A stretch of 64,000 bases of DNA from Synechocystis sp. PCC 6714 (GTDB lineage Bacteria > Cyanobacteriota > Cyanobacteriia > Cyanobacteriales > Microcystaceae): contig NZ_CP007542.1 of assembly GCF_000478825.2 (NCBI RefSeq), forward strand, positions 930,001 through 994,000, read 5' to 3'. This document shows positions 54,944 through 62,181 of this stretch, one piece after another. A model generated the notes under the pieces. The model did not search any database. It was not told where the DNA came from and worked only from the letters and a program-made list of their open reading frames with translations. Every line of letters begins with the position of its first letter. Position 1 is the stretch's first letter. Made by a program: the position numbers and the translations under genes.

Positions 54944-55088
54944 ACTCCCATTTACAGTTCTGTTTTAACAAATTCTAATAATCCTTATTCAAAGGAGTTT
55001 AGAGATTCTTATTCTTAAAGCGAACTATACTTTTGCGATAGAAACGCTATGGTCACCTTGATGTTCCAGACGTTTGCCAAAAACTTTT

Positions 55089-56345
55089 TCAACATTTTCC
55101 CAGTTCTTGGGCATAGGCTAAAGCTTCCTGTCCAGTCTTAATTTTGCCTTCAATGTGGGCGATGTGAATTTCTGTCAGTAGTTGGCCGATCAAGGGGCTA
55201 GGTTTAATCTGCAATTGTTCGATTAAATCCTTACCGGTAATTAAAGGTTGGGGATGGGCAAGACGATCGCCGGGGTCGAGGAAATGGGTTAACAGCTCAA
55301 AAATAAAACTGTGGTAATCGTGGGGTGAATGAGCTAGGGCATAGAGGACAAAGTGGGGTAAATATTTACCTAATTCGGCGAAAAAAAAGTATAGTTGCCG
55401 TAACGTGGGGCTGGCTTCTAAACAACTTAACTGGGGATAGGCCTGCAAAATTGCTTGCACAGAGCGCAATTCATGGCGGGAATATTTTAATTTTTGTAGC
55501 TCCGCCTCCGCTGTTTTTATATCGGCGTCCACTAAGCTGGCTAATTTAGCAATGGCAATACCCTTTTTACCCAATGCTTGAAAAAATTGTTGACGTTCCA
55601 GCAAGGTTAACTGGTTTTTGATGGCGGCGATCGCCAAATCTATGCAACCAATGGCGTTGAGGGAACTGAGGTTAGCGTGGGGGAACCAATGGGCTAACAT
55701 GCCATCTTGCCAAGCGGCCAAAAGCCACTGACTACCCCGGGGACTACCCAGCAAATAGTTAAATTCCGCCTGTACCCGTTCTGCAGCCACCGTTTTAATG
55801 CGGGGAGCCAATTCCCGTAAAACTGTTCTTGTGTCAGGATCGAGGGCAAATTGCAGCTGGGCCGCCTGACGGTAAGCCCGCAGTAGCCGCAAAGGATCAT
55901 CGGCCAGGTTCGCCGCCGCCACCATTTTCAGTTGACCCCGTTGTAAATCCCCCACCCCCGCCATGGGGTCAATTAGTTTATTTTGCTGGAAATTATAGGC
56001 AATGGCGTTAACGGTGAAATCTCGCCGGGCCAAATCCTGTTCCAAACTCATACCTTCCTGTTGGGCAAAATCCACCGTGCCATGGGTAAATACCACTCTG
56101 GCAATGTGTCGAGCCTTATCCAACACCACAAAACCAGCTCGATACCGACTGGCGATCGCCGATGCAGCTTCAATGGCTCCATTGGGAACGACAAAATCCC
56201 AATCCAAATATTCCCGCCGTCTTCCTAACAGAGCATCCCTTACGGCGCCGCCCACCAAACAGGCCTGGGGAGGAAGTAGAGCCAGATCAAAGGGAACCTG
56301 TTGACGTAAATCAGCCAGGTGGCTCACAGGACAAAGCATAATCAA
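55089..56345 (-). CDS. pcnB: CCA tRNA nucleotidyltransferase / poly(A) polymerase family
   Basis: A 418-residue class II nucleotidyltransferase. The head domain has ACLVGGAVRDALLGRR and the catalytic DWDFVVP, the B motif RDFTVNAIAYNF, and LLRAYRQAAQLQFALD of the neck. Enzymes of this length in cyanobacteria add C, C and A, or only part of CCA, to tRNA 3' ends; the sequence alone does not decide whether this one adds CC, A or poly(A). It corresponds to Sll0825 in my memory. An ATG two codons downstream is an alternative start. Confidence 0.92.
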   Translation of the reverse strand: MIMLCPVSHLADLRQQVPFDLALLPPQACLVGGAVRDALLGRRREYLDWDFVVPNGAIEAASAIASRYRAGFVVLDKARHIARVVFTHGTVDFAQQEGMSLEQDLARRDFTVNAIAYNFQQNKLIDPMAGVGDLQRGQLKMVAAANLADDPLRLLRAYRQAAQLQFALDPDTRTVLRELAPRIKTVAAERVQAEFNYLLGSPRGSQWLLAAWQDGMLAHWFPHANLSSLNAIGCIDLAIAAIKNQLTLLERQQFFQALGKKGIAIAKLASLVDADIKTAEAELQKLKYSRHELRSVQAILQAYPQLSCLEASPTLRQLYFFFAELGKYLPHFVLYALAHSPHDYHSFIFELLTHFLDPGDRLAHPQPLITGKDLIEQLQIKPSPLIGQLLTEIHIAHIEGKIKTGQEALAYAQELGKC

Positions 56346-56435
56346 TAACCGTTACCCCAGGACAGTTTGCAGTTTAGGCACAATCTCTAAGTCTAAGCTA
56401 GAGTAGCGAAAAATAGGCCAGAATCGAGGTTTACC

Positions 56436-56684
56436 ATGTGTATTTGTGTGAACTGCCATTACGTAGACCGCTGTATTACCTACCATGCGGTGGAACATCA
56501 ACATCAACAACCCCATCTGAGCGATAACCCAGACTTTGATCCGGTTAATCCATCCATCAACGTTAATATCCGCACCCCTGACCACAGCATTGAAATGGAA
56601 TGGGACGTGGTGGGTTGTGACAGCTTTACCGAAGAAATGGGCAAATGGAGCAAATTACGTCCCCATGAGTTGGTCCCAACCTAG
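56436..56684 (+). CDS. ycf34: Ycf34 iron-sulphur protein
   Basis: An 82-residue protein matching chloroplast and cyanobacterial Ycf34. The N-terminus MCICVNCHYVDRCITYHAVE contains Cys2, Cys4, Cys7 and Cys13, the set that has been proposed to bind an iron-sulphur cluster; IEMEWDVVGCDSF is also conserved. It has been implicated in regulating photosynthetic electron transport under light and iron changes. It is divergent from the CCA-enzyme gene and precedes ndhF1. Confidence 0.92.
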   Translation: MCICVNCHYVDRCITYHAVEHQHQQPHLSDNPDFDPVNPSINVNIRTPDHSIEMEWDVVGCDSFTEEMGKWSKLRPHELVPT

Positions 56685-56865
56685 GGTATGGAAATAATTG
56701 GCCAAATTTGTATTCCCTAAATTCCGACCCTTGATTTTTGTATTTCTATCAATAGGCCTATCTCCACCAGGGAAACTGAGCAAAGGTAACGCTATGGGTA
56801 AGTCCATGTAACAATAAACGCGGTATCAGTAACATATAGGCAATTTCGTTAACCAAGGTTTCAAG

Positions 56866-58911
56866 ATGGAACTACTCTATCAATTAGCCTGGCTAATTCC
56901 CGTCCTGCCCCTATTTGGCGCAACGGTGGTTGGCATTGGCCTCATTTCTTTCAATCAAGCAACCAATAAACTACGGCAACTAAACGCCGTTTTCATCATC
57001 ACCTGTTTAGGGGCTGCATTGGTGATGTCTGGGGCTTTGCTCTGGGATCAAATCCAAGGCCATGCCAACTATTCCCAAATGATCGAATGGGCATCGGCGG
57101 GGAGTTTCCATTTGGAAATGGGTTATGTGATCGATCACCTCAGCGCTCTGATGCTGGTGATTGTTACCTCCGTGGCTTTGTTGGTGATGATCTACACCGA
57201 TGGTTACATGGCCCACGATCCGGGTTATGTGCGCTTTTATGCCTACCTTAGTTTGTTTGCTTCCTCCATGCTGGGACTGGTGATTAGTCCTAATTTGGTG
57301 CAGGTTTATATCTTCTGGGAATTGGTGGGCATGTGTTCCTACCTACTGATTGGTTTTTGGTATGACCGCAAGGCCGCCGCTGATGCTTGCCAAAAAGCGT
57401 TTGTCACCAACCGGGTCGGAGATTTTGGTCTATTGCTCGGTATCCTCGGCCTCTATTGGGCCACTGGAAGTTTTGATTTTGGCACCATTGGGGAACGCCT
57501 AGAAGGTTTAGTATCCTCCGGAGTCCTCAGCGGGGCGATCGCCGCCATTCTGGCCATTTTGGTTTTCCTGGGACCAGTGGCCAAATCCGCCCAATTTCCT
57601 CTCCATGTCTGGCTACCGGATGCCATGGAAGGCCCCACCCCCATTTCTGCGTTGATCCATGCGGCCACCATGGTGGCGGCGGGGGTATTCCTCGTTGCCC
57701 GCATGTACCCAGTGTTTGAACCGATTCCGGTGGTAATGAACACCATTGCCTTCACCGGTTGTTTCACTGCCTTCCTGGGGGCCACCATTGCGTTAACCCA
57801 GAACGACATCAAGAAAGGTTTAGCCTATTCCACCATTTCCCAATTGGGCTACATGGTCATGGCTATGGGCATTGGGGCCTACTCCGCTGGGTTATTCCAT
57901 TTGATGACCCACGCCTATTTCAAAGCGATGTTGTTCCTCTGTTCCGGTTCCGTGATCCACGGTATGGAAGGGGTGGTGGGCCACGATCCTGTCCTCGCCC
58001 AGGATATGCGGGTGATGGGGGGATTAAGGAAATATATGCCCATTACCTCCGCCTGTTTCCTGATTGGCACCCTGGCCATTTGCGGTATTCCCCCCTTTGC
58101 GGGCTTTTGGTCGAAAGATGAAATTCTCGGTTTAGCTTTCCAGGCCAATCCCCTACTCTGGTTTGTGGGTTGGGCCACGGCGGGCATGACCGCTTTTTAT
58201 ATGTTCCGCATGTACTTCATGACCTTTGAAGGCGGTTTCCGGGGCAATGACGAGGAAGCTAAAGATGGAGTTTTAAGGTTCTACGGCTTAATTCCCAACT
58301 TTGGCCCAGGGGCAATGAACGTGAAAGAATTGGATCATGGATCTGGCCACGGTGACCACAGCCATAGTTCCGAACCCCATGAGTCTCCCTTGACCATGAC
58401 CTTTCCCCTCATGGCCTTAGCCGTTCCTTCGGTGCTAATTGGTCTGTTGGGACGGCCCTGGGCTAACCAGTTTGAAGCCTTTATCCACGCCCCCGGTGAA
58501 GTGGTAGAACACGCTACTGAGTTTGAATGGGGCGAGTTTTATGTCATGGCCGGAAATTCCATTGGCATTGCCCTCATTGGCATTACCATTGCTTCCTTCA
58601 TGTATTGGCAACATAAATTTGATCCCAAAGTGTTGTCGGATAAATTCCCGGCCCTGTACCAACTATCTTTGAACAAATGGTACTTTGACGACATTTATGA
58701 CAAACTATTTGTCCAAGGTTCCCGTCGGGTAGCCCGGCAAATCATGGAGGTGGACTACAAAGTCATTGACGGGGCAGTTAACCTCACTGGTTTAGTAACC
58801 CTAGTGAGTGGGGAAGGTTTGAAATATCTGGAAAATGGTCGGGCCCAATTCTATGCCCTGATTGTCTTTGGGGCGGTCTTAGGTTTTGTCATTTTGTTTA
58901 GCTTGACCTAA
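56866..58911 (+). CDS. ndhF1: NAD(P)H-quinone oxidoreductase subunit 5 (NdhF1)
   Basis: A 681-residue proton-pumping membrane subunit of the thylakoid NDH-1 complex, which takes electrons from ferredoxin and works in cyclic flow and respiration. The family signature WELVGMCSYLLIGFWYDR, the pumping lysine region GPVAKSAQFPLHVWLPDAMEGPTPISALIHAATMVAAGVFL read in parts, and TQNDIKKGLAYSTISQLGYM are intact, with about 15 membrane segments and the C-terminal lateral helix. It is NdhF1 by length and by position next to sdhB and cph2-type genes, as slr0844. The D1/F1 form serves respiration and cyclic flow, unlike NdhF3/F4 of CO2 uptake complexes. Confidence 0.96.
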   Translation: MELLYQLAWLIPVLPLFGATVVGIGLISFNQATNKLRQLNAVFIITCLGAALVMSGALLWDQIQGHANYSQMIEWASAGSFHLEMGYVIDHLSALMLVIVTSVALLVMIYTDGYMAHDPGYVRFYAYLSLFASSMLGLVISPNLVQVYIFWELVGMCSYLLIGFWYDRKAAADACQKAFVTNRVGDFGLLLGILGLYWATGSFDFGTIGERLEGLVSSGVLSGAIAAILAILVFLGPVAKSAQFPLHVWLPDAMEGPTPISALIHAATMVAAGVFLVARMYPVFEPIPVVMNTIAFTGCFTAFLGATIALTQNDIKKGLAYSTISQLGYMVMAMGIGAYSAGLFHLMTHAYFKAMLFLCSGSVIHGMEGVVGHDPVLAQDMRVMGGLRKYMPITSACFLIGTLAICGIPPFAGFWSKDEILGLAFQANPLLWFVGWATAGMTAFYMFRMYFMTFEGGFRGNDEEAKDGVLRFYGLIPNFGPGAMNVKELDHGSGHGDHSHSSEPHESPLTMTFPLMALAVPSVLIGLLGRPWANQFEAFIHAPGEVVEHATEFEWGEFYVMAGNSIGIALIGITIASFMYWQHKFDPKVLSDKFPALYQLSLNKWYFDDIYDKLFVQGSRRVARQIMEVDYKVIDGAVNLTGLVTLVSGEGLKYLENGRAQFYALIVFGAVLGFVILFSLT

Positions 58912-59000
58912 GCTTGCTACGGGGAGCTGGTTGTCCAGGACTATCTCCCCAAAACAAATAGGGCGAGCTTTCCAGCTAAACCCCAGGCCTAGTGTGCTTC

Positions 59001-59035
59001 AACCATTTGGTTTCCATGCCAGATGGTTTTTTATT
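59001..59035 (+). terminator. Intrinsic terminator of ndhF1
   Basis: AACCATTTGG pairs with CCAGATGGTT (one G-T pair) around TTTCCATG and is followed by TTTTTATT, about 90 bases after the ndhF1 stop. An additional GGGGAG/CTCCCC stem lies nearer the stop at about 58920-58952. Confidence 0.85.
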
Positions 59036-59054
59036 GCTCCCAAATTAGACAAAA

Positions 59055-59273
59055 TTAATAGCTATCTTCCCCCTGGACAGTTTTGAGTACAAAACGTTGA
59101 TTACCTTGCATTAGTAGGTCGGCGATCGCCGTTTTAAACCGTAGGGCCACGGAGGAATTGGCCAAGAAAGCCTGGGCCTGTTCCCGGTATTCTGCTCCCT
59201 GTACAGTTTCCGCTTGGTCTAGATTTTCCAATGCTTGGCAGAGGTCATGGATCTGGGCAGTGTGGTCAGACAC
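59055..59273 (-). CDS. Small conserved hypothetical protein
   Basis: A 72-residue acidic, helical protein starting from a GTG at 59273 (MSDHTAQIHDLCQALENLDQ). The regular pattern of hydrophobics (LENLDQAETVQG, FLANSSVALRFKTAIADLL) suggests a helical bundle. I do not recognise a family. It lies convergent with ndhF1 beyond its terminator. The coding call rests on the amphipathic pattern and the clean start region only. Confidence 0.5.
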   Translation of the reverse strand: MSDHTAQIHDLCQALENLDQAETVQGAEYREQAQAFLANSSVALRFKTAIADLLMQGNQRFVLKTVQGEDSY

Positions 59274-59495
59274 GGTTTTGTTGCTCCAACGCAGTTTCCG
59301 GCCATGGTAACCCAGCTATCTAAAAACAAACCAAAAATAGAGCTTGGCTTAATGAAACTTTTGCGTTATTGCTGTTGCCACTGTGACCATTGCAAAGCTA
59401 GGCAAAAAAGAGCTTTCCCTTTTACCGAACAAGGGAAGAACTAGCCAGCGTTAAAATGGGAAAAACGAGATTCCCAACCAGGAGGTGTTGATTCG

Positions 59496-60068
59496 GTGTC
59501 CGGCAAAAAAAACGATTACGATGCCTTGTTAGCGAATTTCACTGACCGGGAAGGGGCGATCGCCCTACTGCGGCAACACCGACCCTACCTGGAAAAACTA
59601 CCCAGTTTACGGCGGCCAGAACAAAGTATTATCACCATACCCTTGCCCATTGTCCGTTTGCGCCATCTTCCCCTCAACGATACCGACCAAGGCGGACGGC
59701 AAACCACGCCCCTGGCCAAGGTAATTCCCTGTGACCTGGCGATTTTGATGTGTGACCCGGAATGGCAGGTGAAATTAGGTCCGGAAATTTTGGTCTTTAT
59801 CCACCGCCCAGAAGAGAATTTTTCTGACCTACTCAGTCGTTGGCGTCGGAGTCAAATTTATCTCGACCAGGATTATGAATGGTTAATGCCCCCCCAGGAA
59901 AAACACATGTTTAGTGAAGGGGCGGAGGAAATTTGTCCCCTTTTTATTATTTTTGAGCAAACCCCCAACCACATCCAAAAAGGTTTAGCTGGGGCCCGGT
60001 TGCCCTTTGTGCTCCACAGTGAAGGTAATTTGACAATGGCAGAAACCCCAGAACTAATCTCTGAGTAG
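59496..60068 (+). CDS. Conserved cyanobacterial protein (Slr0845-like)
   Basis: A 190-residue soluble protein of unknown function that I associate with Slr0845, next to sdhB. It begins with a GTG; AGGAGGTG seven bases or so upstream is an excellent ribosome binding site. The sequence is aromatic- and proline-rich with no recognised motif; two cysteines occur in the central and C-terminal parts. No signal peptide or membrane segment. Confidence 0.75.
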   Translation: MSGKKNDYDALLANFTDREGAIALLRQHRPYLEKLPSLRRPEQSIITIPLPIVRLRHLPLNDTDQGGRQTTPLAKVIPCDLAILMCDPEWQVKLGPEILVFIHRPEENFSDLLSRWRRSQIYLDQDYEWLMPPQEKHMFSEGAEEICPLFIIFEQTPNHIQKGLAGARLPFVLHSEGNLTMAETPELISE

Positions 60069-60083
60069 TGGGTTGGGTGGACT

Positions 60084-60178
60084 TATAGTTGACTTAATTG
60101 AAAGTAAGACACCAACCAGAGCTAAAAGCTTCTTTGGTAAAGACCTTAGTAATCTCAATCTTACTTTGATTGACTATA
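60084..60178. mobile_element. 95-bp MITE-like element, subfamily B intact copy
   Basis: Also exactly 95 bases, starting TATAGTTGACTTAATTGAAA and ending, read inward from the right, TATAGTCAATCAAAGTAAGA. It shares with subfamily A the length, the TATAGT ends, AGTAAGAC near the left end, AAAAGCTT in the middle and a TAAAGAC(C)TTAG block, so the two subfamilies are related. It lies in the 121-base gap between the convergent genes at 60068 and 60190. Confidence 0.85.
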
Positions 60179-60189
60179 AATCTAGAAAT

Positions 60190-60927
60190 TTAAAGGGGAT
60201 CCATCAGGTCAAACAAGCGAATTTTTAAAGCTTCAATTTGCGACAGAGGAGCCACCCCGGTGGGGCAAGAATCACTACACATGCGACAGTTGTTGCACCC
60301 CCATACCCCCTGTTTATCTTTGCCCAGGGCCTCAAGGCGGGCTTTGGTGGCTATGTCACGATTATCTAAAATTAAACGATGGGCTTTGGCTAGGGCGTGG
60401 GGACCGACAAAATTTTCGTTTTTCTTCTTTGCGTCACAGTCCGAATAGCAAACTCCACAAAGAACACAATTGCTCACATCGTCGAGGGCGGCCCTTTGCT
60501 CTGGGGATTGGGAAAATTCTGCTCCTTTTTCCCTTTGGTGCTTATTAATTAGATAGGGGTAAACCGCATCTAAACCAGCAAAAAACTTTTCCATATTCAC
60601 CACCAAATCCTTGATGACGGGCAAATTGCCCAGGGGACTAATGGTGAAAACTCCGATATTTTCTCGGTTACTATTGGCGAGCCACTGGCCCGAGCTTTCA
60701 ATACTTTCTTTGCAGGCCAAGACCGGGCGATCATTGACCCGTATGGCACAGCTACCACAGATAGCATTGCGACAATTTTTGCGGAAAGCTAGGCTGCCAT
60801 CCTGTTGCCATTTGATCTGATTTAAACAATCTAGGATGGTGGCTTGGGGATCAACATCCAAAGAGTAATTTTGCCAATGGCGATCGCCATCAGTTAGTTG
60901 TCGTTGCACTTTAAAAATAATTTCCAT
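60190..60927 (-). CDS. sdhB: Succinate dehydrogenase/fumarate reductase iron-sulphur subunit
   Basis: A 245-residue iron-sulphur protein that passes electrons from succinate oxidation to plastoquinone. The [2Fe-2S] motif CRNAICGSCAIRVNDRPVLAC, the first ferredoxin motif CVLCGVCYSDCDAKK and the second CNNCRMCSDSCPTG give the three classical clusters. In Synechocystis it is a main respiratory entry to the thylakoid plastoquinone pool. No sdhA or membrane anchor gene is adjacent, as is usual in cyanobacteria, where the subunits are scattered. Confidence 0.95.
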   Translation of the reverse strand: MEIIFKVQRQLTDGDRHWQNYSLDVDPQATILDCLNQIKWQQDGSLAFRKNCRNAICGSCAIRVNDRPVLACKESIESSGQWLANSNRENIGVFTISPLGNLPVIKDLVVNMEKFFAGLDAVYPYLINKHQREKGAEFSQSPEQRAALDDVSNCVLCGVCYSDCDAKKKNENFVGPHALAKAHRLILDNRDIATKARLEALGKDKQGVWGCNNCRMCSDSCPTGVAPLSQIEALKIRLFDLMDPL

Positions 60928-61093
60928 GGTAGAGGAAGTTAACTGGGCGAAAAGGGCTCAACCTTCCTATTACCAAAGGGCCGGGGGCAATAATTTTTAT
61001 TTCTGGCCCCAGCAAAATCCTGCAAATTAATGGGGAATTGTAGGAAGATGTTCTCCCTAAATTTTATCCCCCATTGACCATAGTAAATTAACC

Positions 61094-61483
61094 TTACTCT
61101 TCGTCGTCGTCGGCACCCACCTGCTTGAGATGAATGTGTTTGCGACCGAGGGTAATTTCAAATTCATCCCCCACGTTGAGGCTCATTTTTTTGGTGTAAG
61201 CTGCCCCGATGAGAAGATTACCGTTGGACTGCACACTAATGCGGTAACTGGCAGAACGACCACCCCGACCTTGGCCAGAGGAAGAACTATCTAAATCAAT
61301 TCCTTGGGCATCCATTAGGGCGTTGTAGAACTTCATCATATTGACCCGGGGTAGGCCTTTTTTGGTGGAAGTTACATAACCGCAGATTTTAGCTTTCTCT
61401 TCTTTGGGCAGATCCCCTAATTCTTTAACTTTCTCGAGCAATGCTTCGCCAGTTAAAGGCTTGGTTCCGTTTGATTTAGCCAT
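61094..61483 (-). CDS. cyabrB2: cyAbrB family transcriptional regulator (cyAbrB2 type)
   Basis: A 129-residue AbrB-like DNA-binding protein of the cyanobacterial type, in which the AbrB fold is in the C-terminal half (SYRISVQSNGNLLIGAAYTKKMSL, GDEFEITLGRKHIHLKQV) and the N-terminal half is a helical region starting MAKSNGTKPLTGEALLEKV. In Synechocystis the homologue (Sll0822) coordinates carbon and nitrogen gene expression. The ATG at 61483 gives the family length; an in-frame start 14 codons upstream is less likely. Divergent from the Rrf2 gene. Confidence 0.9.
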   Translation of the reverse strand: MAKSNGTKPLTGEALLEKVKELGDLPKEEKAKICGYVTSTKKGLPRVNMMKFYNALMDAQGIDLDSSSSGQGRGGRSASYRISVQSNGNLLIGAAYTKKMSLNVGDEFEITLGRKHIHLKQVGADDDEE

Positions 61484-61676
61484 TAAAGTTTTTAGTGATT
61501 GAGATTGATCAGGATTGACAAGCAAGGTGGGGCTAGTCGAGGGAATAATTGACTCTTTTTCTCCTTGCTACCCTGCTTATATTACACGTTTCTAGCAATA
61601 ATTATCTAGTTTGTTTAGGGAAATAGTTAATTTTATGGGGTAGTTGATGGACAAGGATGGCTTTTATACTGAAGGA

Positions 61677-62120
61677 ATGAAGTTGACAACAAAAAGCCAT
61701 TACAGTGTTAAAGCCTTGCTGGATTTAGCCTTACAACCAGACTATGGTCCCGCTTCGGTGAAGGCGATCGCCGAGCGACAGAATATCCCTGGGCCTTATT
61801 TGGAAAAACTTTTGATTATCCTACGGCGGGCTGGCATAGTGAACGCCTATCGGGGGGTAAGTGGAGGTTATCAATTGGCCCATACCCCGGATCAAATTTC
61901 CCTGGGGCAAATATTAGCGGCCCTAGGAGAAAGCTTGGAACCATTTCCCCAATATGGCGACGCCAAAAGTTTAGCGGAGGATTGGGTCACCCTGAGTGTG
62001 TGGCGACAATTACACCAAAAATTTGTCAAAGCGCTCTATTCAATTACTTTGGCTGACCTTTATTACGATGCCCGCAGTTGGCAAGCGGCCCAAGGGGAAG
62101 GGATTAATTTTATTGTTTGA
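61677..62120 (+). CDS. Rrf2 family regulator without cysteines
   Basis: A 147-residue Rrf2-type winged-helix protein (MKLTTKSHYSVKALLDLAL, IAERQNIPGPYLEKLLIILRRAGIVNAYRGVSGGYQLAH is the helix-turn-helix and wing, read in parts). Iron-sulphur sensors of this family (IscR, NsrR) use three cysteines in the middle third; this protein has none at all. So it must sense something else or act without a cluster. Slr0846 is the PCC 6803 equivalent in my memory. The frame extends 11 codons upstream to an ATG at 61644, but family members start with MKLTTKSHY. Divergent from cyAbrB2. Confidence 0.88.
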   Translation: MKLTTKSHYSVKALLDLALQPDYGPASVKAIAERQNIPGPYLEKLLIILRRAGIVNAYRGVSGGYQLAHTPDQISLGQILAALGESLEPFPQYGDAKSLAEDWVTLSVWRQLHQKFVKALYSITLADLYYDARSWQAAQGEGINFIV

Positions 62121-62181
62121 TTGATCGGAAAATAAGGGGAGGATATCAATCTTCAAACTACTCAATTGTTAGGTAATCGGG

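Larger units (their letters stand above)
54406..55088. other. AT-rich intergenic region with two MITE-like elements
   Basis: A 683-base stretch between the Pmp3 and CCA-enzyme genes. It contains a truncated subfamily B element (54626-54708) and a full subfamily A element (54849-54943), separated by pyrimidine-rich sequence. Short open frames here run through the elements and have no credible starts. No tRNA or other gene is seen. Confidence 0.65.

Noticed and set aside
59235-59444. 69-codon plus-strand frame with a CCCHCDHC cluster
   Set aside because: The cysteine cluster looks like a metal site, but the frame overlaps the small minus-strand gene, starts from a non-ATG codon and ends just before the ribosome binding site of the next gene; support is too weak.
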